From NCBI GenBank assembly GCA_036172665.1, contig CM069877.1:17695001-17759000 (forward strand): a DNA stretch of 64,000 bases, in the 5' to 3' direction. The position numbers were made by a program, and so were the translations under genes. Below are positions 23,603 to 35,744 of this stretch, piece by piece. Numbering within the stretch: the stretch's first letter is position 1; the number at the start of each line of letters is the position of its first letter. The notes beneath the pieces are model-generated. The model saw only the letters and a list, made by a program, of their open reading frames with translations, had not been told where the DNA came from and ran no database searches. This stretch comes from Prosopocoilus inquinatus (Eukaryota > Arthropoda > Insecta > Coleoptera > Lucanidae).

Positions 23603-25993
23603 ATAAATAAAGCATTTTACCTCTATATTTTCTACGTGTATATTGCATTCTGTATTCTATCATTAAAATGTAGCAAAGCATCACTTTCGAGGATTTATCG
23701 AAAAGCGATGGTGCAGCCTAACTGCATAGGTTTTTTTTCCCTTTTCCTAAGACAATGTCTCTTTCCAAATCAGAAGTGAAAGTTTTTGCTTTGGCTTAAA
23801 AGTAAGATAAATCCAGCACAAATTTTATAGAGTAATACAATTGGCTGTATTTGTAAAAATTTTCAGTTGATTTCCACTATTTTGCTCTAAATTTAGAATT
23901 GAAAGGGCATAGTGGATGAAGGGAATTCCCGTAGTGACATCCTTACATTTAATAAATAAACTTTTTTTAAATAAATTTTTAAAAGTGTATTTCTTATAAC
24001 GAGCCTTGAAGAAAAAAAAATACACCTCGAGTAGCCTTGGAAACAAAAGTACCATGGCAAATTAAGAATCAGTAAAACTACTTTTATTGTCAAAGTAAGA
24101 CCATAATAAGAAACTTCATTCTGACTTTTGTTCAAAGTTAGGTTTAAACCAAAATATTTTGCTTAATTTGTACCAAAAATTAGGACTCCTTTATCCCAGT
24201 ATTTATTGGTCGCGATGGTACGTACCGTAGATTGAACAGTACAAGTTCTGTGGTAATCGCAAGAACTGTCAGAATACAATATTTAGGTTATGCGATGAAC
24301 TTGAACACTTTCACCAATAAATATGCTAATTTGCAGATATAAAAAAAGTAGAATCTTATGCACTGAGTCATAATCATTGTACCTCTCATCTTCTTCCAAC
24401 CTCAAGTAATAAAATGAGTTGGAGTGCATGTAGTGCACGTCAGTAGAAAACGCTATCAGTTTTTGTCACGTAAGAAGTCGAGATATATTTTTTATTTATA
24501 GATTTTGCTTTTTTAACACTAAACATTTGAAAGAGGTAGGTACAAATTCAAACTGCGACATATTGCGCATGTTAACGATGATTCATAAACATAGAATTTA
24601 ATACGTAAAATATAAGTATTAAATTAGCCCACAAATAACTGCTTACCTCTTTATTAAATAGATAATGTTTCATGTCCCCAAATTAAGAACAGCAACGACA
24701 ATCAGCACTATCAGCAGCAATCGAAAAATAAGTCGAATAAGTTTAGTAAATTGACGGAACTAGTGAAGAGTGAAGGAAAAGCTGCGACGCCATAATATTA
24801 TTGCGCACATGCGCACTAAATAATTGTGACATCGTTGAATTTGGGTTGTTATTATAATATTTCAACAAAACGTTACTTATCATAAAAATATCATGTTCCA
24901 ACAATATTATGTAATGTTTCATGCCAAGCTGTAAAATTATTTCGATATTTTCAATAAATGTTATTATTCTGTTATGTGGTAACATTACATTGGTGTTTCA
25001 TAACATTCCATGTACCATTCGTAATATTCTATCAACATTTTGTTCAAAATGTTGCTAAGTTGTTGTGTTGAAAACGTTTCAGAAATGCTATGTAACATTC
25101 TATGCTTAGTGGGAGGCCAGAGTTCATGACGTCATTAACGGAGCAAAACAAGCAAACAAAAATGTTAAATAACAAAATATTTTATATTGTTTTTATGTTG
25201 TTCGTACCAGGTTCGTATCAGACTCTGTAACCAGTATTACCCACCATTCGACAGTTATAACTTTTGCAGTGATGGCGATAATGCTGCCGGTACGGTAATA
25301 ACTGTGGTGTAATATTAAAGAAAATGAATTTAGAAAACTAATACCAATAATTTAGGAATTATTTTTAAAAATGATTTCAAATAAGTTCAAATTTACATTT
25401 TTAACACTTTATTTTATACAGTAGGGATCGATAGTTCCGTTTTCTGTTATCCGTGTTCGTTACATACCTCGCGACTTAGGTAACAGATTTCTGTTACCGA
25501 ATAATAGCAATGACGTATTCGATTACGTCAAAAAGCATTACTCTGGCACGGCCAAAATGACAAAACTGTTGGACTTAGATGCAAACATAAGGTGTTTTCT
25601 CGTTAATGATTATAAGAATACTCTTATAACCATTGGTAATGGGAAAACAGTTATATTAGCTGGTTTCTTTTGCTTAAAAGTTTGAATCTGGTTTCAAATA
25701 GCTTCAATCTGGATTCTATACTTGTTGCAATAAAACCATATATTTTTTATTTACGGTCGCTCTAGTCGCTACTATTTGAAATAGAAGAGCTATAAACAAG
25801 TTTCGAAACAAATTGAAGCAATTCTGACATCTAGTAGCAGTATCTTACATTACGAAGTGCAAATTAATAAAGGATACTGTAACATCAGACAAGTCAGACA
25901 TCTAGCCTTATGTGTCAAAAAATAAAAAAGAACTCACGGCTTCTATAAGCGCTTCACATGATAACAAAATTCTAACAGGAGTAAAAAAATTAC
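23603..25993. other. AT-rich spacer between gypsy copies A and B
   Basis: I see no gene. About 24830-25100 repeats variants of AACATT and ATGTTAC (TTATGTAATGTTTC, GTAACATTACATTG, CATAACATTCCATG), an imperfect short-period pattern. The segment at 25670-25770 is a diverged relative of the AAGGTGC MITE family. TTAC at 25990-25993 is the left target duplication of copy B. Confidence 0.4.
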
Positions 25994-26318
25994 TGTGGCG
26001 AGCCACTCAGCACTACGTCACACTGAAGGCGTCAAGAAGTCGGTTCATTATTATGCGTCATCGGTCGTCACGCCACCATCGAATAAACTCGAATTTTCCA
26101 GCGTTGGAATAAACGCGAAGGCAGCAAAGGGTATAAAATCGGCCGGGGTGGACTCAGCAGTCAGTTGAATTCTAAATAGCGATCGTCGAAGTTAGATTTA
26201 GTGTGTAAATAAATTGTTACAAATAAATTAGATTGTAAGCATTAATAAATTACGGTTAAGTTTTTACAGAGTGTTTTGTTCGTTTAAATAAATAAATTTA
26301 AACCCTAGAAACGTAACA
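25994..26318 (+). repeat. 5' LTR of gypsy copy B
   Basis: 325 bp, TGTGGCGAGCC to ACGTAACA. TATA box TATAAAA at 26132-26138, with a CAGTCAGT cap-like site about 28 bp later and AATAAATT elements near the end. The primer-binding region follows as GTGGTGTCGGTG. Confidence 0.9.
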
Positions 26319-26415
26319 GTGGTGTCGGTGCGCGGGTTTGTGCAAATAAATAAACATTTTAAAGTAAATTAAATTTAATCAGATTATTAAATAAGTACAG
26401 TATCGGAAAAAAACA

Positions 26416-27893
26416 ATGGCTACGAGAAAAGTGTTGTTGAAAGACTTAAAAGTGGCCGAATTAAAAACCGAATTGGAAGAACGAGAGTTAGAAACCTGTG
26501 ATTTGAAAGGCGCACTTCAACAGCGTCCCCGATGCGATTTGTTGACAACTGGTGAAGATCCAGAGACGTTCCTTTTCGAAATTTCGTGTGGTCCCGTCGA
26601 TTTTAATAAAATCTTGAAAGATGAACTTCGAGAACAATCCAGAAATTTGGACGTTAAGTTTCTAGAACAATCTGGAAATTTCAAGGACGAACTTCGAAAA
26701 CAATCCAGAAATTTAGAGGAGAAGCTTCTAGAACAATCTAGAAATTTCAAGGACGAACTTCGAGAACAATCTGTAAACTTCAAAGACGAGTTGCAAACTA
26801 AATTGATGGAACAATCTAAAAATTTAGAGGAGAAGCTTCTAGAACAATCTGGAAATTCCAAGGATGAAATTCGAGAACAATCCAGAAATTTAGAGGAGAA
26901 GCTTCTAGAGCAATCTGGAAATTTCGACAAATTACAAAATAAATTGTTGGAACAATCTAGTGGTAAAAATATCGGAAGAAACAAGAAACCTGCAAGAAAA
27001 TGTGGAAGAAATAATATTCCAGCAGGATAACAAAATCAAAAATCTGGCGGGGTTGCGAGTGTTCGGGGGATCAGCCACCAGTAGAAGTACTAGAAAATAA
27101 TGAAACCCGAATTGTGGAAGGACCAGCAGAAAATTCGAAATTGAAAATAAAACCATCAACGTTCGATGGAAAGTCTTCTTGGCCCAACTACTTCAAACAG
27201 TTCGAAGCAGCAGCAAAGGCAAACAGATGGACGGCCAGCGAAAAGGCGCTTCGTTAATTGTGGCCTTGAGAGGGGACGCTATCGATCTGCTACAGACGAT
27301 GCCGCCAGAGGAACAAGAAGACTTCGACAAGCTGGTGAATAGCATGGAAATGCGTTAAGGACTGGCCCATCTAACCGAGGTATAACATGCGCAGTTGAGG
27401 AATCGCTGTCAGAAATCCGAAGAAAGTCTTCAGGAATTCGAAGCAGACGTAGCGCGTCTGGCCCAGTTGGCATATCCCACAGCTCCTGTTGAATTCCTCA
27501 AATGTTTGACGGTGCAGATCTTCATAGATGGAATTCGTGACCCAGACAACCAGCAGGCATTGAGAATGACCCATCCGAAGACGTCCAAGAACGCATTGGC
27601 TTATGCCTTGGAATTTGAAGCGGCGAGACGAGATCACAAGAGGGCATGTCAAGGTTCGAGCGGCTATGGACTTCCAAGAGGAAGAAGAGGAAGAATCCGC
27701 TAACGCCAAGGTGGGATCTGCTATAAAGGAGCGACCCAGGGAGTATACCACCGCCGAGGATGTTCGCCGCATTGTGGAACAGGTCTTCAAGCAAAAGAAG
27801 CCGCTGGTGTGTGGGAATTGCCAGGAGGAAGGACATGTTCGTAGGCGATGTCCAAAGCCCAGACAGGATCCAAGGAAGCCACAGTTAAACTAA
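26416..27893 (+). pseudogene. Gag of gypsy copy B
   Basis: ATG at 26416. SAP-like start, then ten copies of the 11-residue EQS repeat. The frame breaks at about 27065 (five-G run, shared with copy C, plus a 12-bp deletion just upstream). The core is further broken by small indels (AAAAGGCGCTTCG, GCGTTAAGG). The last piece, 27603-27893, holds the acidic stretch and zinc knuckle (CGNCQEEGHVRRRC) and ends TTA AAC TAA at 27893. This copy therefore keeps the gag/pol overlap with the GTTAAAC slip site at 27884-27890. Confidence 0.85.
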
Positions 27894-30800
27894 GCCGGGT
27901 CGGTGCAGAGGGGCAAACGTCAACCCGTATTCAAAGGCCCTCAAAGACGAAAACCAAACAAGTAATATCCCTTTGGCAGTTAACCAGCAGTGTCTTCGTG
28001 GATGTTACCATTGATGACATTCCGCTGATGTCGTGAAACACAAAATAGAGACTGGAGAAGAAAGACCTATCCAAACTCCAAGGCGATTACCGTTGGCAAA
28101 GAATGAGGAAGCGGAACACATTATTCGCGAGATGGAAAAGGATAATGTGATAGAACCATCAAGCAGCCCGTGGGCGTCACCAGTAGTGCTTGTGAAGAAG
28201 AAGGATGGGTCCACCAGGTTCTATGTAGACTACCGGTTTCTCAACAATGTCACTAAGAAGGACAGCTATCCCCTGCCACGGATTGATGTTATCCTGGACA
28301 CCCTGGCCGGCTCAAAGATCTTCTCAACTTTGGACTTAAAGAGTGGATATTGGCAAGTGGAGCTGGCGCCTGAAGATCGAGAAAAGACGGCGTTTTCCAT
28401 TGGTATGGGTCTGTGGCAATTCACAGTGATGCCATTCGGGTTATGTAATGCTCCAGCGACATTCGAGAGGTTAATGGAGACGGTTCTGAAAGGTCTGTCC
28501 TGGACAACGTGCATGGTGTACCTTGACGACATAATTGTCGTGGGAAAGACGTTCGACGACCACCTAAGGAACCTGGAAGGAGTGTTCCAGCGGCTTCGCG
28601 GAGCTGGACTAAAGCTTAGCCTCAAGAAGTGCCACCTGTTCCAGAAAGAAGTGAATTACCTGGGGCACATTGTTATTGGAAATGGAATCGCCGTGGACCC
28701 TGTGAAGATTCAGGTGGTAAAAGACTGGCCAACTCCCAGAAATAAACACCAAATAAGGAGTTTCCTTGGCCTGTGCACTTACTATCGGCGCTACGTTCCT
28801 GGATTTGCAGACATTGCTAAGCCGTTGACAAAACTCACTGAAGAAGGTCGTTCATTTGAATGGGACCAACAGTGTCAAATTGGTTTTGAACAACTAAAGC
28901 AGTACTTGATTAGTGCTCCTATTCTGAGTTATCCTCTCCCGGAAGGCAAGTTTGTCGTGGACACAGATGCTAGCAACGTTGGGATTGGTGGCGTACTCTC
29001 CCAGATACAAGAGGGGCAAGAGAAGGTGATCGGCTACTTCAGTAAAGTCCTATCAAAGCCGGAACGAAACTATTGCGTCACAAGAAGAGAATTGCTAGCC
29101 GTCGTAAAAACGATAGAACATGTCTACAAGTACTTGTATGGTAGACGGTTCCTCCTGAGGACCGACCATGCCGCTTTAAATTGTTTCTCCGTTTCAAGAA
29201 CCCAGAAGGGCAAGTTGCACGATGGATCGAACGACTTCAGGAGTACGATTTTGAAATTCAGCATCGGACAGGAACTAGCCATCGAAATGCCGATGCTTTG
29301 TCGAGAAGATCCTGTGCCGAAGACTGTAAGCACTGTAGTCGTTTGGACGAGAAAGTAGCCACGACTGCGAGAACAGCCATTGTTAACGACAAATGGCAAG
29401 ACGAAGAACTGCGAAGAGACCAGGAGAACGACCCGGATTTGAAATCAGTGCTAGAGTGGAAAAGCAGGGACGCAAGACCTATCTGGGAAGAGGTAGCACC
29501 ATGTGCACCGTCCGTAAAATCATACTGGGCGCAGTGTTACTCTATAGTGTTGGATCGTGGTCTTCTGAGACGAAGCATAGATAATCAGGAAGGCATGGAA
29601 CAGAAGACACAGTTACTAATCCCCAAGAATAGGGTGACAGAAGTTCTGAGGGAACTTCACGATGGAACTTCGGGAGGGCATCTGGGCGTTAAGAAGACTA
29701 TGGTGAATGTGCGCGAAAGATTTTACTGGGTGAACTGCAAGGAAGACGTGAAGGATTGGTGCAGAAAGTGTGCAGTCTGCGCAGCCAGTAACGGTCCCCA
29801 CATGGGGGCAAGGCCCCCATGAGACAGTACAACGTTGGAAGTCCTTTTGAGAGAGTTACCATCGATGTAGCCGGCCCGTTTCCAGAAACGAATGGTGGAA
29901 ACAAGTACATCGTCGTGGTAATGGACTACTTTAGCAAGTGGGTTGAAGCTTACGCCCTACCTAACCAAGAGGCAGTCACTATTGCGGAAGTCCTTGTCAG
30001 GGAATGGATCAGTCGGTATGGTGCACCTATGGAACTGCATTCAGACCAAGGAAGGAACTTTGAATCGGCATTGTTCAAGAACGTGCATAATCTGCTCGGC
30101 ATACGAAAAACTAGAACAACTGCACTCCACCCACAGTCGGACGGAATGATGGAAAGGTTCAACAGAACCATCAACCGACATTTGTCCAAGGTCGTTTCCG
30201 ATCATCAGAGGGACTGGGACACGTACATTCCCCTGTTTCTAATGGCATACCGCTCGTCCGTTCATGAGAAGATTACGTGAGCAAATTACGCAGAAACATG
30301 GACGACATCCACAACCAAGTGCGTCACAATATACAGACAGCCAGCTATCGGATGAAGGAGCACTATGACATCAACGCTCAACACGGGGGATACCAACCTG
30401 GAGCACTGGTCTGGCTTTATAACCCCCGAAGACGTCGAGGCCTGTCCCCAAAACCGCAGACCTCTTGGGAAGGTCCTTACAAAGTGATGACACGGATCAA
30501 CGACGTCGTTTACCGCATCAAGAAGGTCCCCCATGGCAAACCCAAAGTAATCCACTTCAACCGGATAGTCCCTTACCATGGAGAAGCAGATGAAGAGATA
30601 GTACAAAGGGCGCAAGTTTCCGAAATGAGCTTCGAAACCCTCATGTCTCATCACACCGAAGGAAGTAAGGCACGGTTTGGAGTGACCACGGAGAAGCAAC
30701 AAGATCTCTTTAAAGTGCCACTAGAGTACAGTCTGGCCCACTGCGTAGCAGAAGACGTGAAAATGTTCGAGGGAATCGCTCAGGTGTTTAGGAAGAAATT

Positions 30801-31302
30801 TGGCCAAATCGAGGAGCTCCGAAGACAGCATCCCGTGGTAGGCAAGAGTCTGCAGATCATTGATTCGACGGCAGATCGTAGGCACCACGTGCATTATTTA
30901 GTCACTAAGAAGACATCAATTGGTAAACCTGACTATCAAAGTATGTGGAGAGCCCTATACAGCCTGAGGAGACAGCTAATAGAGAACCACCAGATGAAGT
31001 TACCTGACCCCAAATTGGGCTGCGGATTGGACGGACTAGACTGGAGAGTAATTCGAAGCATGCTGGAAGTCATCTTCCACAGAACGGGAATTGAAGTCCT
31101 GGTTTGCAGCCACCACCCACAGGCAACAGTCAGCAACAGTAAAACCGTGGACTGCTACTTCTTCCAGACGGGAAATTGCAAGAATGGGCCAGCATGTAGA
31201 TTCCGACATCCTCCTTCAAGACTATCACCAGGAACATTTCGAGACGAAACTTTTTTAAGAAGGGGACAGTGTGGCGAGCCACTCAGCACTACCTCACACT
31301 GA
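27852..31302 (+). pseudogene. Pol of gypsy copy B, protease and part of integrase deleted
   Basis: Pieces: 27852-28036 (pol start to IDDIP), a deletion junction losing DTGA, then 28033-29200 RT and RNase H (YLDDIIVVG, DTDAS), a frameshift near 29180, 29181-29822 connection and integrase zinc region, 29819-30280 integrase core (HSDQG present), a deletion, then 30277-31302 with the GPY motif, complete macro domain (YLVTKK and GCGLDGLDW kept) and CCCH finger (CYFFQTGNCKNGPACRFRH). Stop lies in the 3' LTR. Confidence 0.9.
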
Positions 31303-31594
31303 AGGCGTCAAGAAGTCGGTTCATTATTATGCGTCATCGGCCGTCACGCCACCATCGAACAAACTCGAATTTTCCAGCGTTGGAATAAATACGAAGGCAG
31401 CAAAGGATATAAAATCGGCCGGGGCGGACTCAGCAGTCAGTCGAGTTCTAAATAGCGATCGTCGAAGTTAGATTCAGTGTGTAAATAAATTGTTACAAAT
31501 AAATTAGATTGTAAGCATTAATAAATTACGGTTAAGTTTTTACAGAGTGTTTTGTTCGTTTAAATAAATAAATTTAAACCCTAGAAACGTAACA
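31270..31594 (+). repeat. 3' LTR of gypsy copy B
   Basis: 325 bp, preceded by the purine tract AAGAAGGGGACAG. TTAC follows as target duplication. Pol reading continues about 30 nt into it before the stop. Confidence 0.9.
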
Positions 31595-32344
31595 TTACAT
31601 TACTAGAAATCAGTGTTAACAGGTAACGCAACAAAATTAATTGAACTTCTTGATATGTCTGATGAAAATTATGAAGTAGCATGGCAATTAGTTAAAGATA
31701 GATTTTAAAATAAAAAAGTTATTGTGCAACATCATGTTCAATCTATCATTAATAGCCCCAAGATAATAAAATAATCACACGTATACCGGGTGCATCAAAA
31801 ATACGTGTGTTAATTTAAATAATAATTAATTATACTGTACTTGGAGTTGTGGTGACTGCGGCACGTTTTTTGTTCCCTTTGATCATCACTATACGCTGTG
31901 TTTCCTAAAAATATGTTCCATCCCGTAGACACGTTATTTATGATCCGATTTTAATGAATAAAAAAACGAAACAAATCGTTTTAGATGATAAAATGGCTCT
32001 AATTTTGATATTTTCTAATGTCATCTTCAATATCTGTCGATAGTAAATTTTTTTTTTTCAATTTTTTTAGCATTAATCCAGTAGAGCATTTTTTTTTAAT
32101 CGTATGAAGTATTCAAAATTATTATTTGGTGCGCAATTAATTGGGAAAATTAGTAAAATTATTATTAACATAATGAACGAAATTTTTAAGCCGGCCCTGG
32201 ACATTTGCAACAATAAACGACAAATGTCGTTCAACCGTCATTTTAAAAATATTTATAGTTTTAATTTTTGTTATTATTCCTTGAAAACTGTAAAATTTTG
32301 TAAAAATACCAGCAGGCAAAACGGCAGAGAACAATCAACTAAAT

Positions 32345-32780
32345 GATATGTACGAAATGTATGTCGAATGTAATAAAAATCGTAATCAAGTATTGTGGCT
32401 TTACATGCAGCGTTTCCCTGATAAAGAAGCTTCAGACTCTTGAAAGTTCGTAAGACTTGAGGAACATTTGAGGCACTATGGAGCGTTTAAGATCCCAAAG
32501 CAAATGCAGCGCAGATTTGATGAAAGTATTGAATTAAATGTATTCTCGTGTTCAAGAAAATCCGCGGACATCAACTCGAGAAATTGCAAATAACATTGAC
32601 AGATCAAATCGAACTGTGCACGCAATTTTAAAAAAGCACAAATTTAAATCATTTCTCAAAAAGTCCAAGTAGTACAGGAAAATAATCGAGATCGGAAGGA
32701 GCTATTTTCTAATACTTAAATATGCTACAACGCGATCAACTTTCATACAGAAGAATTATTTGGTCTGATGAGTGCGCAAA
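32345..32780 (+). pseudogene. Transposase relic with DUF4817-like HTH
   Basis: Translating with frame changes gives DMYEMYVECNKNRNQVLWLY, then MQRFPDKEASDS, EEHLRHYGAF, and further on VQENPRTSTREIANNIDRSN with RTVHAILKKHKF. This is the pattern of the insect DUF4817 helix-turn-helix transposase family. Stops and frameshifts are present, and the catalytic part is missing apart from an IIWSDE-like piece at about 32755. Confidence 0.65.
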
Positions 32781-33037
32781 ACGAAGGAATAATAACAACA
32801 ACTAAAACTATAAATATTTCCAAAATGACGGTTGAACGACATTTGTCGTTTATTGTTGCAAATCTCCATGGCTTAAAAATTTAATTCCTTATGTTAATAA
32901 TAATTTGATTAATTTTTCCAATTAACTGCACGCCAAATAATAATTTTGAATACTTCATCCGATTTAGAAAAAATAATCTTCTATTGGATTAATGCTAAAA
33001 AAATATAGGAAGCCATTTGAGAAAAAAAAAATGACTA

Positions 33038-34146
33038 TACAGTGTGTAATCAAATAAGTTTCACATTTTAAAACTGTAAGTTTTTTATTACTTAAGAAAG
33101 TGATTCCTGCAAATATGAATTTTATTGGTGAAAAATTAAATAAATTAAACCCCCTCCCCCCAGAGCTCTAAGACTTTTTGTTTAAAAACTGACTGCCCAG
33201 TTTCTACAAGCGCATCATAAAACGTCGTAAAACAATAAAATGTCATCGAACTGAAGGGCACTGGGTTAAAATCTTCGCTTATGTAATTCCATAACGGAAT
33301 AGAATTATAAATATCCATCACGTTGCTTATTACATTAATCAATTTTCACGTATTTTTTAAGTTTTCTGCTCTCAAACCTGCAAAAATAAATAAAAATTAG
33401 AAATTCCATTTTCTAAAATTATTTTACTAATTCATACGTATTTATCGTGTACTTTATTTGCTAGTCGTCAATAAACTGCATTGTTATTTCTTTATTGCGC
33501 AAAATGTTTAAGAATGTCTTTTCTTTCTGCATTTCGGAAAATCGTTATTGAATGCAGTCATCGCTTTTATTATTTTGTGGAACCAAAACAATAAAGCGTC
33601 ATCGAACTCGAACTACGAAGAAACGTATTCGTTAGTGGAAATAATTAAAAAAGCGACAATCAATCCAAACGACTAATAATTGTTATAAATCATTTTAATA
33701 CGTGAAATTAGCACTGTAAATTATGTGTACTATTGGTTTATAAAAACCTAATTATTGTCGATTATCTAATGAAACAGATTTAATTCTGATCAATGCAAGC
33801 AGATTTAAATTGTTTTCATTTAATCATAATACACACACGAGCCACGACCGAGAGGTTGTGAATTTGAACTCTCGTCTTTAATGGGTTGTTGATTCTATTT
33901 TATTGTGTTCCCATAAAGCTTTTAAAATGTGATCAAGCAATTGACCTTAAATTTTGCTAGAATTTTGTTTTATAACGTTGTTTTTGTGCACGGCCGACCA
34001 TAAGTTCTCAAACAAAAGAGTCAATATTCATCCACTAGGTATTTTTTTTTTATTTTTGAGCTAGACTTTTGGCAGTTGCAGCATTAATTCTCTTGCACTA
34101 CTACTTGCGGTATTAATATGTGAAACTAATTTGATTACACCCTGTA
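33038..34146. mobile_element. 1.1-kb TIR element nested in the DUF4817 transposon
   Basis: 29-bp terminal inverted repeats with two mismatches: TACAGTGTGTAATCAAATAA at the left, and the complement of TACAGGGTGTAATCAAATTA at the right. TA lies on both sides (33036-33037 and 34147-34148). It interrupts the right arm of the outer transposon. A minus-strand frame at 33145-33342 (65 codons, includes FTTFYDALVETGQSVFKQK) looks protein-like but I do not recognise it; no transposase is seen. Confidence 0.75.
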
Positions 34147-34258
34147 TAGATATTAAAGATAACAATAGAAAAAATCAAAGTTAGAGCCATTTTAAAAAAC
34201 ATCTAAAGCCATTTGTTAATAACGTCGCTATGGGATGGAACAATTTTCACCCGGTATA

Positions 34259-34882
34259 CATACAACGACTATTCGCGAATAGGCTCGAAGTTACTCGATG
34301 TTAGCGATTTTTGATTTTGAAGTGCGGATTTGTGCAGCAGTTAAACGAAATTGCCAAGTTGCAGCAATTTGTAGGTGCATTATTTTGGTGAACGTACTAA
34401 GTGTTAATAAATTCTATGGAAAATACGAGGATTTTGTTATACATATTTAGTATAAATAAAAATTAAGGTTTAGTGGTTCTGCAGCTCTGCAGCACTTATA
34501 GACGAGCCATCCCTGGGTGCGATCCATTAATCGTTTATTTCGTTGCTGAAAACATTGGAAAATGTCAGCTCACATGTCGATAATTCGATCATGTGCAAAT
34601 AAATGAATGGCACAGGGTTTTTATTTTTAACAAAATGTGTACTGATTTTAATTCAAGTAAACTCTTGTACTGATTTTATAAACAAAATAGTCACGGCTTG
34701 TTGCGTCTTGCGATAAGTCGAGAACGGTTTACGTCAGACCCATGATGCCACCCATCAATTCAGGCTAGAATGTGCTCGGTATTTTGAAAATGCAACGACA
34801 TAGATGGCGTTCCGTTGAAAAAATGCACGTTCGGGTCGCTTTTTGCTCTGGCATATTGTGAATTTGATTTGTTGTGGGTTAT
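34259..34882. other. Upstream flank of the kinase gene
   Basis: No exon, RNA gene or repeat was recognised. The bases TTAT at 34879-34882 form the likely target duplication of the next MITE. Confidence 0.35.
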
Positions 34883-35193
34883 GGCCAAAGTTAGTATATG
34901 AGAAGTTATCTCACACGCTTGAATTTACATACATAAAGCCAAATGTCTGGTCGCACTGGTAGAGGTGTCTGTGCGTGTGTCTCTCGTGACGTCAGACTAT
35001 ACTGTGGCGATTTTGATTGGTCGTGATTCACGGCGCATGCATTGTCGGTACTGTTACCATAGCAACGCAACTGTTTATGATGATTTTAAATGGAGCTTCA
35101 GTTTGGACGAGTGACGTAGACTTAAGATCCATACGAAAAATGTCGAATCCGTCCATTATTGCATGAGGCAACTTCCCATATACTAACTTTGGG
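34883..35193. mobile_element. 311-bp MITE upstream of the kinase gene
   Basis: Terminal inverted repeats: GGCCAAAGTTAGTATATG at the left, CATATACTAACTTTGGG at the right. A TTAT direct repeat lies at 34879-34882 and 35194-35197. Non-coding. Confidence 0.65.
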
Positions 35194-35392
35194 TTATGAT
35201 ACTATTTTTTGATGCCTTAAAGGCGATCAAATGCATAACTGCTGGGATATCAATATTAGAGATTATTTGGCCGGAACTCGGCTACTTTTTTTTGAAAATC
35301 GAAAGATGAAGGAACCGAAGACTTAAAGTTGATAGTCCCTGTTTGGAACCGTTGCGGCTTTTTGCTGGTGATAAGTTTGAGGATAGTGAGTT

Positions 35393-35494
35393 GTACAGCA
35401 GTGCTTAAAAGAAATGCGACTCCCGGTAAGCAACCTGGCGGTATGGTTAGTTTAAATAACTAACTCGTCGCACTTCTTTCAAGCACTGCTGTAC
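35393..35494. repeat. 102-bp hairpin 250 bp upstream of the TSSK start
   Basis: GTACAGCAGTGCTT...AAATGCGAC at the left and GTCGCACTTCTTTCAAGCAC...TGTAC at the right are complementary, with a central part including GTTAGTTTAAATAACTAAC, itself nearly palindromic. Likely a short MITE within the promoter region of the kinase gene. Confidence 0.65.
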
Positions 35495-35744
35495 CTCCGG
35501 CCAACTAGATAGAATACACCTGGGGCACGTCGTTAAATAAAATCTCGTTTCTCTGGCTACAAACTATTTGTGTTCCTGTCATAAAAAATTGCCATTTTCG
35601 GGCTGTTCCTAAAATTTCTGTAGATTTTACGTTTCGAACGTAGAGCAGGGGCCACGGAAATTACAGTGCTAATAATGGTTTGAGGGAGATTTTCGGGCCA
35701 AATTTAAATGTTACAACGATCAGAGGCTTCCGACGTACGCACAC

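Larger units (their letters stand above)
25994..31594 (+). mobile_element. Ty3/gypsy LTR retrotransposon copy B, deleted
   Basis: LTRs of 325 bp at 25994-26318 and 31270-31594, with TTAC on both sides (25990-25993 and 31595-31598). The LTRs differ at roughly ten positions, so this is older than copies A and C. It belongs to a distinct LTR subfamily (TGTGGCGAGCCACTCAGC start instead of TGTGGCGCGCCAACC). Deletions: about 255 codons from the protease through the spacer before RT (junction near 28022), about 32 codons of integrase (near 30270), and several 1-bp frameshifts. The macro-CCCH end is still open. Confidence 0.95.
31782..34258 (+). mobile_element. DUF4817-type DNA transposon, decayed, with a nested element
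   Basis: The outer ends read TATACCGGGTG (31782-31792) and CACCCGGTATA (34248-34258), implying TA target duplication. Subterminal inverted blocks include GTTCCATCCC/GGGATGGAAC and GGCTCTAATTTTGATATTTTCT / its complement at 34155-34190. Long inner arms lie at about 32040-32290 and 32785-33010 (AATGTCGTTCAACCGTCATTTT-type block shortened by substitutions). The transposase relic lies between the inner arms; the element at 33038-34146 interrupts the right arm. Confidence 0.8.

Noticed and set aside
24830..25100. CRISPR-like or satellite array from repeated ATGTTAC/AACATT words
   Set aside because: No constant unit length or spacing; simply low-complexity AT sequence.
25912..26112. 66-codon plus frame as a gene
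   Set aside because: It crosses the 5' LTR border of gypsy copy B, so it is a chance fusion of flank and LTR.
32755..32790. CTGATGAG...CGAA string resembling a hammerhead core
   Set aside because: It lies in the transposase relic (IIWSDE codons), and the bases between do not form stem II.
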